A DNA stretch of 64,000 bases from Culex pipiens pallens (GCF_016801865.2 NC_068938.1:90792221-90856220), one strand, 5' to 3'. Counted from the first letter of the stretch, positions 22,175 through 34,799 are shown. Notes: generated by a model from the sequence alone, not told the origin. Made by a program: numbers and translations.

Positions 22175-24000
22175 ATTGTTCTTTACTGAAAAACAACGAA
22201 AATTTGATTTGTTTCATAAAAAATCGAAAAATGGTCGGAAGTCACGATGGCTGTTACGACGAATTGCAAACAAACCAGAGAAATAAATATTGAAATACCT
22301 TTTAAAATAAAAAATAATAATTTATTCGTTTGTTTATTGAGTTTAGAGTTTATGTTCTTTCAGAGAAATAATATTTAAGAGGAAATTATCGAATTTACAC
22401 TCACTCAACTAATAATATTTTCCGGATTCAGTCAGTCAGTCAGTCTACTTCTCCCAAGTTGGCCCCCTGATTGTTCTCGATGGTGCATTTCACCAATTGA
22501 CTGCACCTTTGGGTGAAAGCTGTATAGGTGACATCGAGTCATATCAAGTTTAAAAGACCAATCAATGTTATTAAAATTTGAAGTCGCATAAAATATCAGC
22601 CATGTTATGTTTGGGTGTAATAGAAAACCAGTAAACCGAAACCTGTTTGCATTCGCGGTTCAAATTCCACCGCACAAACGACCGAATCAGCTGAGTCTAT
22701 AAATATAAACTCTGGCGCTCCATTCTACACTAACCCAAACAAATCGCCATTCATCGATACCCCGTGGGTAAGACCTGATCAACATTGCCGGCTTAAAAAC
22801 GGTAATTTCTTCATTCGCTGCTCGATCAAATCCATCAACCTGTCGGGAGTTCCCGTTGCCCGTTCTTGGTGCGAATTTTGGCAAGATCTACGCGATCTGA
22901 ACGCTTGAGAGATTCGCGCCAAGTTCGCATCGGCGTCAGCTGATTCTCCCTAACCTTGTGACTGACTCTAATTAGATTATCGCGCTAATCGCGCCCACAC
23001 ACGAGCACGGATTTGTTGTGGCGTAACTTTGTTGCACAACCCCATCAACAGCTGGGAGGACGGAGGAGGACGACCGCGCAACCCGGGGTTGACACGTTTT
23101 CGTTTATTCTGGGTAGGGATTTGCGCTGATAACATGCTGATAAGAGTGTTGAAGCTGTTGGCGGAACGGCGTGTTTTAAGAATCGTGCGATGACATGTCG
23201 CGGTCGTAAACGATGTTGAAAGAGTCGAGATTGGAGTGCTGGTAATGTCGTTGCTTTTGATAGAAAAAAAATGCAGTTATAATCTGTTGTTGGTCCTCGC
23301 TAGACTTCGAAACTAAGCGAATATGTTTCAACGTTGAAAACTATCGACCTCTCACTGTTATGGCGGTTGACACTTTGACCATAACTCACGTTTAACTTTT
23401 CATCTCCTTCACACAAGCTCCTCACAAAGCATCCCTAACGGCGGAGCAGAGTGTCGACACTGTCAACAGTTTAGTCACGATCGGTTTCGATTATGAAGCG
23501 CTCTTTCACTGCTGGCAACACTTCCCACCCTTACTCCTTGTGGATCTACAGCATCCATCCAGGATCGTCCACCCCGCCGAAGAAGATCTCCGCTCCGCCG
23601 GCTAATGAGATTCGATTAATGGCGTTTTTCTCACCGAGTTCGGATTTCTGCCGGTCGTGTTACCTCCTCCCCGGGGGACTCCCAACTGACTAACGCTCCC
23701 CCCATACGGGGCTGCGGTGGGAACGTACTGCCCCGATGGGAAGATGTCTTCATCAACTCCCAACCAGCGCTGCGGTCAACACGGATTGTGGTCGGTGTGG
23801 TCGTGACAATTGCTCCTCCCTAGACGGTCCCAGAGAGAGAACGTGCGGCCAGACGCCGTTCGAAGGTTAGAGCTCTGTTACGGCCTCCTCGATTATAAAG
23901 TTATTTACGACCGGAAAAGATTCACTAATGATTTACTTTTGCGTGATTTTTATCTGTTTTTAGTTTTGCATTGAAGCCGGTAGACGGAGCACTAATTACC
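22175..24000. other. Non-repetitive block upstream of the recursive splice candidate
   Basis: No shared repeats; GC-richer from about 22620. A TATAAATA lies at 22698-22705, but no convincing initiator follows. ORFs up to 66 codons lack domains. Candidate intronic regulatory DNA. Confidence 0.3.
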
Positions 24001-24035
24001 TTCTTTTTTTTATTTATTTCTCTTCACAGGTGAGT
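24001..24035 (+). promoter_or_regulatory. Candidate recursive (zero-length-exon) splice site
   Basis: A pyrimidine-rich tract from 24001 ends in CTCTTCACAG at 24029 and is followed at once by GTGAGTGCG, a strong donor. A CTAAT-type branch candidate lies at about 23991-23995. An acceptor fused to a donor, YYYNCAG|GTRAGT, is the known signature of ratcheting points that remove giant introns stepwise in insects. If real, this places the surrounding DNA inside a long + strand intron. An ordinary exon starting GTGAGT, or chance, cannot be excluded without transcript data. Confidence 0.45.
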
Positions 24036-24298
24036 GCGTTTTTCGGCGAGTGATGGATGGGAGCCACATCTAGATCAACTGCTAGTGGTATGGTGAAAAC
24101 ACTTAAACAAGGGGGAAGCCAAATCTGCTGACAAGGTTGGCAGTACCTCTGACATTGAAAGACGGGCATCTGAGGATAATATCAAAAAAGAACGACATTT
24201 CCTTTTCTTCTATTACATATCAGTGAAAAAAACGCTCTCACCAAATATGTCTTACTAAAAACATCACTTATTTCTTGATAAATTTTTTTTGAGTCTTA

Positions 24299-24500
24299 CA
24301 CGGAAAAAAATTATGGTAATATTAATCAGGAAATGATGACAGATGTTGTGTTAAAAAAATGTGTAATATTGCATCAGAAACTGGTGAATTTTCAACAGGT
24401 TCACATTTTTACACATTTTTTATGTAATATTACTCAAAAAAGCGTTAATATTCATCGTACCAAATTTTCAACCTTCCAAAATTCAACTTTTTTTTGTGTG
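24299..24500. mobile_element. MITE with CACGGAAAAAAA ends
   Basis: The left end CACGGAAAAAAA is preceded by TA (24297-24298). The right end is TTTTTTTTGTGTG. The interior TTTTTACACATTTTTTATG and TACTCAAAAAA blocks are collinear with 30580-30807 and partly with 52892-52997. The right TA is mutated. Confidence 0.6.
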
Positions 24501-25389
24501 GTAAAAGTAACACTCAAACGATCGTATTATAACATTGACAGAATCTCTGTCATTCGAAGTCAGACAATATTAATTGTCTTAGCATCACAAAATTTGATAA
24601 CATTGGTCGTCTGCGAAAAGCGCCACGCTGAAGATTATTAGTAAATGTATTAGTGAGATCTAAATCTCTTTCAGTGCATTACAATTTATATAGTTAAATA
24701 CTAAAATTTTCCAAAAGTTTGCGATTCTGTCGAAATGTATCGAAATTTATGAAAATTTTAGCAAAAACAGTATTTTGTGAAATCGAAGTATTTTACATTA
24801 GAAATGGTAAAACAGTAAACATGAATTAAGATCCAATTGTACCCACATAGTAAATATTGAAAATTTGAGTGTTTAAAATCACTAATTTGTGAGAATTTTA
24901 GTACATGGCACTAAAAATTGTAATATGTACAGATATAATATATACAAATTTTGCGTTGTTTTGCACCCAGATTTCAAATTAGAGGCTAATACAAATTTTA
25001 TTTAACGTTTTTTCCCCTCGGGTCTAGTCAAGGTCAAGGGGGAGCAAACAAAACTAGACAAAAAAAATAATTGTCAAGCCTATTTTTCAAAAATTATTTA
25101 ATCAAAGACTTTCACAAAACGCTTGTAAAATATCAAAGAATTTTTTGAAATTATTTATTTTTTCTTGAAGTTTCATGTCTTTTTTCCGACATGTTGTCCC
25201 AAAATTTTAATTCAGCAAAAATTCCAAAGATTTCCTTTTTGAATCAAATATTTAAAATATTTAAATAAGGCTGAAGCAAAATTTTCAAAGTTTTTAGAAC
25301 AATAACGTGAAATAAAATTTACAATCGTTTTTGGGTACATACATATGCTTTATTAGAATTATGTATTTCATTTTAAAAAGCTCTTTATA
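24501..25389. other. AT-rich, no recognised feature
   Basis: AT-rich sequence with no ORF, RNA gene or identified repeat. Confidence 0.4.
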
Positions 25390-25633
25390 ATTAATTAGCT
25401 TAAAAAAAAAATTTTTGTCCCCTGATTTTTTGGACCAATTTTGAAGGGGGGAGGGGGGGGGGCGACATAAACTTTGAAAAATATTTGCATCGGCTTAACT
25501 ATTTTTTTTTCAACACAATTGTGGCCTACCCTAGTACATATTTTAAAATTGATAATCTTGAGAAAAATCTTACCAGTTGGAAAATATTCCAAAAATAAAT
25601 TGAAATCCTATCAATGTCACCCCGGTTTACGGT
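25390..25633 (-). mobile_element. Junction of two truncated repeats
   Basis: The stretch 25400-25500 matches the 3' part of the 15933-16205 repeat (CCCCTGATTTTTT, GAAGGGGGG). The stretch 25510-25633 is an inverted, truncated copy of the first 120 bp or so of the element at 17257, ending in CACCCCGGTTTACGG with flanking TA at 25632-25633. A G run lies near 25454-25462. Confidence 0.6.
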
Positions 25634-25872
25634 ATCGTTATCGATTTTCGATTAGGTTACCGGTGACAACCTTGAATAAAATCATGCTCTACGCTTTTCA
25701 TTCTTGAAATCAATCAATTTATCTTTTATTTCAAAAGATTATCACCAAAGATAGAAGATGAGTTCGTTTGCACTTGAATTTTACCCTTATTATTTTTCAA
25801 AGTTAAAAAGAGTTTGAATGATTCAGTCTAGAATGAAACTATGCGGAAAATAGGTTAATTATTTCAATTACT

Positions 25873-26142
25873 CAGAGATGCAACTTTTTTTTAATGTCTG
25901 TAAAAAAGTCTGTGTATGTCTGTGCATTTGTCTAAACTCAAATATATAAATTTACAATTATGAAAATCCATCGGAAATTGCGTTTTTAAGCATTTGAAGA
26001 CTAGCGAAATAAGTTTCGGTTGATATTTTTACAAAATATTAATTGATTGATGTTTTTAAAAACTCTGTGCACCTCAAAAAATGTTTGTCACAAGTTCAAA
26101 TTTTTGTGAATCACACATAAATCTGTGCATCTGGCATCTATG
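25873..26142. mobile_element. hAT-type MITE, diverged copy of 9728-10002
   Basis: It is collinear with 9728-10002 over its full length (CAGAGATGC start, CTGGCATCTATG end, internal AAGCATTTGAAGACTA). Both terminal repeats carry substitutions and the target duplication is no longer recognisable, so this copy is older. Confidence 0.7.
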
Positions 26143-27559
26143 ATCACAATAACATTTTAACATAATATCTACTACCACGTACTAACAACATCACAAAATT
26201 CCTCCATCAAACGAGCTGAGCTTTTCGTTGGACAGCAACGTGTAAACAAAGTATGACGCAGCAGTGTTGCCGAAAATTGCTACAAATTTGGTATGCTCCA
26301 AAGGTGGCGGCGGCAGCAACTAATAAAACGTATAAAAATGTCAATCAACCCAGCTTCGTGTGCCCGCGCGTGTATTTGTCGTGCTCGTCATTTTGGCTAA
26401 CAAGACTTTCACGTTTCCTTCGGTTGAAGAACCTGTCGATGGCTTACACACTTCTTTCGCAGATCGTTAGGGTGGTTTGTCTTTTGTTGTGTGAATTTGG
26501 CTTATGTCGTTTTGATGCATTTACTTCGTTTCGCTTTTTGTCATGTTTATTGTTTCCTAATTTCTTTTTTTTTAGTTTTGTTAAATTTACTTGTTATGTT
26601 ATTTTGTTAAGTTCTGTTTTTTTCTTTTTGTTTTATATGTCAGTTCTTGCTTCCAGGACTTGTTCCATCATCTACCTTTCTTGTTTTATGTACCACAAAA
26701 ACGTGTAAGCTCCGATGAATATAATACACACACCATCATCAGTCAAGTGTTTGCCGATTCTGCGGGTTTCCAACGTGGAGGTAAATTTGTTTTTCGGCTG
26801 TTTTGCTTTGCCGCGGCCACTTGTTTTTGTTTGTGATTGATTTTTGGCGGCAAAATCACCACGTACACCTAATAAATACATATTTGTATCGCGAGAGTGG
26901 TTGTCCTTTGGCAGCTGCAGGGGGGAGGGATGGGTTCGGGAGGAGGTTTGTTGTTTCAGTTGTTGGATAGCCCATGGGCTGATTTTACGACCCTCACCCG
27001 GGGAAGAGGGGGGGACTAAGACTGGGGCACAGGTAATAGAGAGAGAGGAGAGCGAGTTTCTGTGCGGAATGCTAATGCGTTGTTTGTGGAATAAATTTGC
27101 ATTTGATGGATAGACGGTTACGTCGAGGGACAACGTGTGCGGCTAGTAGTCGTAGTAGCAGTATAGGTGAAAAGTGAGGGTCTGATTGAAAGAATGTTAG
27201 CAATTTGGTTTGGTTATGGGGAGATAGGATCGATCGGGCTGTAGCAGTGGAATAAATTTACCAATAATCAAATTTGATGCCGATAAATCACTCTCTGTGT
27301 TTCTGTATGGAGAAGGTTTAGAGGTGGTTTAACTTTTGGAACCAAGAATTGATGATAGGAATTCATAATTGGACATAATGGATTATTAAGTTACTGATTA
27401 CCGTTTTGACCACCCACGTATTAGCTGTTGGTTAAAAGAGGATACATTTTTTATTGACCTAATCCACCTATAGTGATTTGATTTACCCAAATTTGTGACT
27501 TCCCTAAATTCAAGTAGTGCACGAGCCACAACTAATGTTTAAAGGCCGGATTAAAAAAA
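26143..27559. other. Non-repetitive block
   Basis: No shared repeats. ORFs of up to 153 codons overlap on both strands between 26250 and 27130 without recognisable domains; those on the + strand read mainly through T-rich sequence. Candidate regulatory or intronic DNA. Confidence 0.35.
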
Positions 27560-28300
27560 ACTGTTTAAAGCACACAATCTAGTTTTGGGGGTGCATTCTT
27601 AAAAAAAAACTGTTAAATCTTCACTAACACTTTTAAAAGTAACCCTGTAAAGTTGCAAAACACAAAATTATAATAAATAATTCTATTTTAAATGCAAAAT
27701 TACCCCACCTGGGTTATGACAGTTTGAAAAATATATTACATTTATCATAAAATTACATTCCTCTCGATTTTTGACGGTTTAATAATAGAAAATGGGAATG
27801 ATTTTGAAACCTTTTTTTATTTTTATTTTACATTTTACAATTTTCAAAGACTTTTTTTGACAAATTCATAACTCTAAAAAACGTATCTCAGTAAAAAATA
27901 AAAATATGAAGTGGTTGTACCGCCCCACACCGTCCACAACCTGGGATTTGTGATCAAGGACTAAAACAATCTTTTTTTATGTTTTATATGAGGGAAAAGC
28001 CCGTTTGAGTGGAACGCCTACCGATGGGTTCTTCTCAAATAGGCACAAAACCTCTTCTTTTTTTTATTTTCAACAGATTTTACAATCCAAATGACATAGA
28101 TATATATACAATCAAACTTTAGCTAACAAACTAAACTAGCAATGTAAAAAATAAATAAATAAAACTAACTAAAAATAAACCGGTCTAAACCTTTGTCAAA
28201 ACACATATGCTTCCCTGAGAAAAATTAGAGCAAAGTATCGCGGAAATCGTAGAGAGGTCGTGGCAACTTTTTCTGATTCACTGTGTGTTGTAGGAGAAAG
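27560..28300. repeat. Diverged copy of the 37062-40172 foldback family
   Basis: AACCCTGTAAAGTTGCAAAA, GTTGTACCGCCCCAC, GATTTGTGATCAAGGA and AAATCGTAGAGAGGTCGTGG correspond in order to blocks of the foldback arms near 39690-40130. The copy is broken up by AT-rich insertions. Confidence 0.45.
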
Positions 28301-28324
28301 ACCCACTGATTTCCAAATTCGGAG

Positions 28325-28490
28325 ATTTTTTAGTAAATCTTTTTCCAAAAATTACGTACACTGGTTAAACTAAGTTTAGGGAGACAAAAAAAATATTTTG
28401 AAGTTTTTTTTGTAAATCTTTTTCAAAAATTACGTTTGGTCTTACTCGACTCTGGTTAAATTAAGTTTAGGAAGACAAAAAACTAAAAAA
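28325..28490. repeat. Local tandem duplication, about 80-90 bp
   Basis: GTAAATCTTTTTCCAAAAAT at 28333 and GGTTAAACTAAGTTTAGG at 28363 recur, slightly changed, near 28411 and 28452. Confidence 0.5.
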
Positions 28491-28703
28491 TTTCAAGCCT
28501 GAGATTTTTTTTAAGTCATCAGCAAAATCATATTTTTTTCATTGAATATTTAAACGTTGCCATCGGAAATGCTCTAAATTTGTGCAAAACGTGGAATAGA
28601 AATGATTACTTCAAATAATATTCAAGACTCAAAACGAAGCTCCTCTCGAAATGTTGTTGGCAAAAACTCATTTTTTTAGAAAATATTTTATTATGAACAT
28701 TTT

Positions 28704-29156
28704 CAGTGTGGCCACTAGGGTGACAAGAAAAAATGAAAATTTTGTAAAATCGTAAGAGATACCCCCTGGCTCGATTCTATAGGTAAAAAAATAACTGTGC
28801 CAATTTTTAGCCAATTCGGTTAAGGGATGCTTTTTATCGTTGAAGCAAAAATTTCAAAATTTCGCCAAAAGGTGTCGTTAAATGTGTCGGATCAGAGATT
28901 CTCATGTAAAAATTATGACAAACAACTTTGTGGAAGACCGCAAAACGATCCGAGTTAACTCTGACGCGTTATTAACGATTTAAAAAAGACGTTTTTCATG
29001 AGAAGATTTTTTTTCACCAACTTCAACGATAAAAAGAGATCGTGCTCTTAACCGATTTCGCTCAAAATTTTCACAGTTTCTTATTTTTGTCTAAGGAATC
29101 GAATCAAGGGGTATCCCTGTTGTCGATTTTTTTTATAGTCATCCTAGTGGACACTC
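28704..29156. mobile_element. 450-bp foldback element (CAGTGTGGCCACTAGG ends)
   Basis: The left end CAGTGTGGCCACTAGGGTGA and the inverted right end GAGTGTCCACTAGGATGA are imperfect terminal repeats. The two halves are also complementary internally; for example TTTTTATCGTTGAAG on the left pairs with CTTCAACGATAAAAA on the right. The CAG-GTGGCCA end resembles that of the 48495-50997 element. Confidence 0.6.
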
Positions 29157-29754
29157 AAGTCGGGAATCTTCTCAATCTGGCTATTGCTTCAACTATTGAG
29201 TTTTCCGCAGTCGCTTCAAACTGCATACTTCGAAGCTCTTCATTCCAAGATGATCTCTCTTGCTCGATGAATCCCTTATCTCGATGGTTGCTTGGATTCC
29301 ATGTGCTTCATGTCCAAAATACATTTTGAACAATATCTTCAAGTTCTTGAAAATTGTTATTTCTGTTTTTTTTTGTCCAGAACCATCATTGACAGTCAAG
29401 GAGGTATTACAATATGGCAAACAAACTCGCACTTTTTTGTGTTTAACAGTTTGCCAAACTCGCAAACTTGTTTGCGGCAAAGAAAGCCAAATGTATGCAG
29501 GCTAACGTTTCTGCAAACAATTGCAGGCAAACTAACAAAACAAAGAATCTGCAAAAAGTTTGTTTACGAGTTTGTTTGTTTGTCGTAGTCTAATACATCC
29601 TTCATTCTTAGAAAAGTAAATGACATCAACTTAAACCATACTAACGAACTACAGTCATCCCACATATTCGGAACACTTTTGTGGTAATTTGTCAATAGGA
29701 TGCAAAATGCAACTCTTCTGTCGACCCCGCTATTTTTAGGACCTTCATTTGGAC
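29157..29754. other. Mixed sequence with a possible small MITE at 29417-29583
   Basis: GGCAAACAAACTCG near 29414 and CGAGTTTGTTTGTTTG near 29568 are inverted and bracket a stretch rich in GCAAAC/GTTTGC motifs. The remainder shows nothing recognisable. Confidence 0.35.
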
Positions 29755-30022
29755 CAGGGATGCCAGATACACAGATTTGTCTGTGTTTCACAGACATTTG
29801 AGCTCGTGTCAGACATTTTTTGAGGTACACAGACTTTTAAAAAACTTCATTTAATTGTTATTTTGTTAAAATATCAATCGAAACTTATTTCGTTAGTCTT
29901 CAAATGCTTAAAAACACTATTTTTGATAGATTTCTATGACTGTAAATTGATTTATTTGAATTTCAGACAAAGACACAGACATACACAGACTTTTTCACAG
30001 ACATTTTAAAAAATCATTTTGC
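29755..30022. mobile_element. hAT-type MITE, inverted copy of 9728-10002, one end lost
   Basis: It starts CAGGGATGCCAGATACACAG and runs collinear and inverted relative to 9728-10002 down to CACAGACATTTTAAAAAATC. The second CAGGGATGCCA end is missing, so the copy is truncated. Confidence 0.75.
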
Positions 30023-30579
30023 TATTTCACTAGTGAAAGTAGTACTTTTTGAACAAAAATTTTCATTTCAAGACAATTTTATACAGAGCAGCAAAACACT
30101 GCCTCCACTTGCCTGTTCCATGATTGTGGGATGTTATTGTGCCTCCCACAATTGTGGAACACCTGAGTTTAACTGATGTTTTCACAAAAAAAAGTTATTA
30201 GACCATTCATAAAACATTACTAAGCATGAGTTTTATTGGTTGCAGTGTGTGAAGTCATTATTTTGTAAAAATTATGTACTCCTAGAGAGAACCAAAGTTT
30301 GTTTACATCCGTAAGAAAAAAGTGTTCCAAATTTGTGGATTTCAAGGGTCAACTTTCAACTTGATGTAAAAGTTAAATTTTTAAGTTGTTTGATACAGCA
30401 TTCGAAAGATCGCAAGAAAAGCTTTAAAATGAAGGTAAAAGTGAGCCATTAAGTTCAATTATCGATTTTCATGATTTTTTGAACATTGGCCGATCTGTAA
30501 ACTGTTCCGAAAATGAGGGATGAGTGTAAACAAAAAAAAAACTTTTTCAAGAAAAACAAAATTTGCTTACTACAAATTA

Positions 30580-30807
30580 CACAGAAAAAAAAAATGATGG
30601 TAATATTCATCAGGAAATGGTGACAGATTTTGTGGCAAAAGAAATGATTAATTTTACCCCAGAAAATGATGAATATTCATCAGTTTTTGATGAATATTCA
30701 TCAGGTTCACATTTTTACACATTTTTTATGTAATATTACTCAAAAAAAGAGGTAATATTCAACCTACCAAATTTTCAACATTCCAAAATTCAACTTTTTT
30801 TTCTGTG
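30580..30807. mobile_element. 228-bp TA-flanked MITE (CACAGAAAAAAA ends)
   Basis: The left end CACAGAAAAAAA and right end TTTTTTTCTGTG are inverted repeats, flanked by TA at 30578-30579 and 30808-30809. A GATGAATATTCATCA palindrome recurs inside. It is collinear with 24299-24500. Confidence 0.7.
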
Positions 30808-32579
30808 TACATCCTGATTATTACACTCTTTAATTCCATAATTTGGAACAAAATAAGATATACATTTTTCTTCTTCATGGTCCTTTAAATCAGTCAAACG
30901 AAATCAAAATATTTCGTTAATGAAGCTATCAGAACCGACTTTGCCAGCACAAGATTTGTTCACAGCCCCAACTGTTTCCCGCGGGGTATACAATACTGTC
31001 ACTACAGCTGATTTGCGAAAGCCTCACCCCATTATTATTGCGCTGCTCCAACGAACCCCGATGAGTCAGGTCGGTACAAGTGTTTTACCAGTGGTGGCGC
31101 CGCCGTCGAGGCCTTATCACTCAAATTCTAAACCTCTCTAATAACAATCATCGTGTGCCCAGCGTGCTCGCCGGCCACTTCGGCCGGCCTCGATCGTTCT
31201 CAGCTGAGCTGGCGTTGCAGGTGACTCGTCGCCGTCTCCGTACCGAAATCCCACTCCGCAAGGCATTTCAACGTGCAGGTCAGTATGTGTGCGTGAGGGG
31301 GCCCCCAAGCCCCAACGGACAAATCGCGCGCAAAGGCCTCTCCAAGAAGGAACGCCACGCCACCTCGTGGTGAACGGCGCAAAACAAAACACACAACACG
31401 AAAAGTACAGTCATGACAAAAACGGCTGAGAAGAAAACACACTTCTTCCAGCGAAGTGAAGAGAGTCAGATGACGGCCGGTATACCGGCTTAGTGGTGGT
31501 GTGCGAAAGGCACCTTAAACGCGCACGGTGTGTGAGTGCGGTGGACCTTAAGCTGTTAAGGCTCTGCTCCAGCGTACAGGTTTTTAATGGCCATCATCAT
31601 CAGCCGGTCTCTTAATGGCGTCTTGGTGGTAGTTAACACCGCAATCACCGACTCCACGCTTGGTAGTGGTGTCGGATCACACTCACACTCGAACAAACAC
31701 ACAAGTAAACGGAAGAGATACGAAAAATAAATCAAATAACACAGCGAGCAGCCACTTGGAGAGCTTCTTCTGGTAGAAGGAAGTTGTGCTCTTCGATGGC
31801 ATGGACTCCCGGCAGGCTAGCGCGGAACTTTGGGGGGCTAACCAAGCCCCGTCGGCGGTTGAACCGCGTGGTCAAGCGAAGCACCCCAACCGGACGACTT
31901 GGCGTTCTTGTTCTTGTTTGATTACTTCCTTCCGCTATTTCGACGCTGTCGTCGTCATCGTCGATTGATGTATTTATGCCTTGGGGCATTTTCTGGAATG
32001 GTTTTTGAGCAGGGAACCTCCGGGAAGTGATGCTTCTGTGTAATAAAGAAAATAAAAACACTTGGAAAAACCTGGCAGTGCTACCGGAATACTAATTGGA
32101 ATTGGTGTACTTCGTAGTGGTTATGGTGAATCGTGTTTACCCTTTTCAAGGTATAACACTAATAAATTTAAACACGTATGCAAACATGATGGAAAGTCTT
32201 AATGTAAAAAATAAAAGTTGTAAGATCACGGTCGATAGCAAGCAATCTGTCGAGTTCAGAAATTTATTTAAGTTGAACAGAAGTTGTCCAACAACTGGCG
32301 TCCCGTTTCCAATATTTGGTGGCTCTAAAAATATAAATGCCTAGCAATAGATGTACGTTTTGATGGGAAAAGTGCTGTTTTTTTTTAAATCCTTGTTTTA
32401 AAGGGGTTTTTTTTAAACCATGTTTTAAAGAAAACATTTTTTGCGATAAAACCTACTTTTTGCAGTATTGCACATTGAATTTTATTTAATATTCTAAACA
32501 TTTTCAAACAAGCCAAACCATGTAAAAAGTTATTATCAACACAGGTGAATGAAATTCAAGATTGCTTTCAGTTAATTGC
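30808..32579. other. Non-repetitive block
   Basis: No shared repeats; GC-rich at 30950-31980. ORFs up to 109 codons lie on both strands with no domain. Candidate regulatory or intronic DNA. Confidence 0.35.
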
Positions 32580-34755
32580 ACTTCTACTTATACACATTTT
32601 TTACAATTTTTTTCAGGACAATCTTCCAAGGGAGGGGGGGATGTGACATAAACTTTGAAAAATGTTTTCAACGGCATTACTAGACATCACAAAAAAAAAT
32701 TGGTCAGGTGGTATAAAAAAATGTTTAAATTTAGCTTCAAACACAAATTTTAATACGAGCATTTATTTTTAAATATTCGCTTTAACGTGAAGTCTTCCAT
32801 AATTGCCATGATTTTTCGTTCAAAGATATAAATTTTGCGTCGGTATCAATATTTTGACAAAATTCCTCTACAAGTTGTTTAGAATAGTGCCCTACACATG
32901 CTGATTCCTTTTGGTAACGATTATACCATTCCTTGCAAAGTTATGGAAATCGTCATTAATCAATGATTGCCAACTAGGACGTCAATGATTGTACCACAAA
33001 ATTATATAAATTTTGAAACACATTTGACTTAGACCAAAAATTCCTTCAGTGGCTTCAATAAAGGCAACAACCGGCACATGTTCATTCATTTTGGTGCAGA
33101 AATTTGTTAAGAGTACAGAGCATTTTAGAGTGATGATCAATTTTCTTCGAAAATGATCAACGACATCACCTTAAAGGGCAAAAAAATATTCGATAATCTG
33201 TAACCTTTGAAGGAATTTTCTGTTCAATTTGGTGTCTTAGGCAAAGTTGTAGGCATTGTTGAGGACTATTCAGAAAAAAAGGTACACGGAAAAAATAAAT
33301 TTTGACGACTTTTTATTAACTTTTTTTCACAAAATCCGTATTTTTTTATTTTTGAGATTTTTTTATATGTTTTAGGGGACAAAAACCCGCAACTATGGTC
33401 AAAAATTTGACCGCCGAGTTATCTATTTTTGAAACAAATAGTGATTTTTTGAAAAAAAAAATCGAAATTCATGAATACATTTTTTTTTTCTTTTTTTTAA
33501 ATGTAAAATTGAATAATCGAAAAGTACTTTACAGATTTTTTGATAAAGTGACCCGTTTTCAAGATATAACCACCGAAATTTTGATTTCAGCGAAATATTT
33601 GCAGTTTTTCGAATTTTAAAAATAGTATTACTCTCTGGAAATATTGTTTTTTTAAAAGTTCAGAAAATTTTCTATAAAATTGTCTAAAAAACATTGAAGA
33701 TTGGACGTCTGGTTGCTGAGATCTCAGCAACTAATTGTCCGATTTTCAATGTTAAAAAATGAAACATTCGGGAAATTTTACGATCTCTTCGAAAAAAATA
33801 TTTTCAAAATTTTGTTTTATGACTAACATTTCAAAACAGCGTAATATTGAATGTTTGGCACCAAATTGACCAGAAAATTACTTCAAAAGTTACAGATTTT
33901 CGAATATTTACGTACCATTTTTAAATTTTATGGATACTTTTATGGGTGAACCAATGACACAAAATGGCTCCTTTGGTCATAGGGAAGGCCCCACAAAGTT
34001 TGAGCCTAGTAAAAAAATACAAAAAATAAAAATGGCCAAAATCAACCGATTTCGTAGAGAATTGCTCCCATGTTTTGTCAAAACGCATAATATTGCAATA
34101 ATTTTTTTCGATATCATGGATGTTTTTTACTCTTCTGGTCATGATAGAAAGGCTACTATTAAATTTTGGCAAAATATGGATTTTTACTTCGTTTCGTTTT
34201 TCACATTGTTTTTCGCAATATATCCAAGAATACCTTTTAACAGAATTCTGAGATTTTTGAAAAATAGTATCGGGTTTCGGTGCATCAATCAAACTTAAAG
34301 TACCATGCTTCTCCATCCAAATGAGTTCCCAGTACATTTGAATGGAGACGCATGGTGCTTCATGTTGATTAATGTACCGAACTCTGATATATTTATTTTT
34401 ATATATATAATCATATCTCAGAATCCTGTTAATAGATATTCACCATTTTTAGGAATTTGTCGGATAGAAAGAAAATTTTCATAAATTCTTTGTTTTTATA
34501 GCACAATTTGTGACAGATGCTGTAATAATGTTTAGGCATCTAAAAATATAGTTAACACTTTTAAAAAGTAGGCTTGTAATTTAGAATAATTTCCCTCAAC
34601 CTCGGCCAAGGCAGACGACAAAAACCTTCAACAAAAATTGGTATTTGCCATATTTAAATTACTCATCGATTTATTTTTTTTAAATGTTGCAAATTTCGTA
34701 TATTGGATAGAGAAAAATCAATTTTACGTGTTATCCAGGAAGTACGAAATCCTAC
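32580..34755. repeat. AT-rich region of old interspersed repeats
   Basis: CTTCCAAGGGAGGGGGGGA and AACTTTGAAAAATGTTTTCA at 32620-32675 match the tail of the 15933-16205 family. The stretch 33220-33400 (GGTGTCTTAGGCAAAGTTGT and what follows) resembles 61690-62080 in part (TTTGGGCAAAGTTGTAGGTA). ORFs of 122 and 138 codons at 33921-34337 overlap on opposite strands and carry no domain. No gene is supported. Confidence 0.45.
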
Positions 34756-34796
34756 GGATTTCACGTGTTCCGCGAAATCGTGAAAAATTACTAACC
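34756..34796. repeat. Isolated end of the TAGGGTTAGTGA hAT-like family
   Basis: GGATTTCACGTGTTCCGCG through ATTACTAACCTTA matches the right terminal region of the element at 37627-39393 (39350-39393). No matching left end was found, so this is a solo end or truncated copy. Confidence 0.45.
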
Positions 34797-34799
34797 TTA

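Noticed and set aside
22698..22740. TATAAATA as a core promoter
   Set aside because: No initiator at the expected distance and no plausible exon downstream; the motif is common in AT-rich DNA.
26253..27133. ORFs of 151 (+) and 153 (-) codons
   Set aside because: The + frame reads T-rich sequence as phenylalanine/leucine runs; the minus frame has no domain. No supporting splice sites.
33921..34337. 138- and 122-codon ORFs on opposite strands
   Set aside because: They lie in an AT-rich interspersed repeat region and show no transposase or reverse transcriptase motifs.
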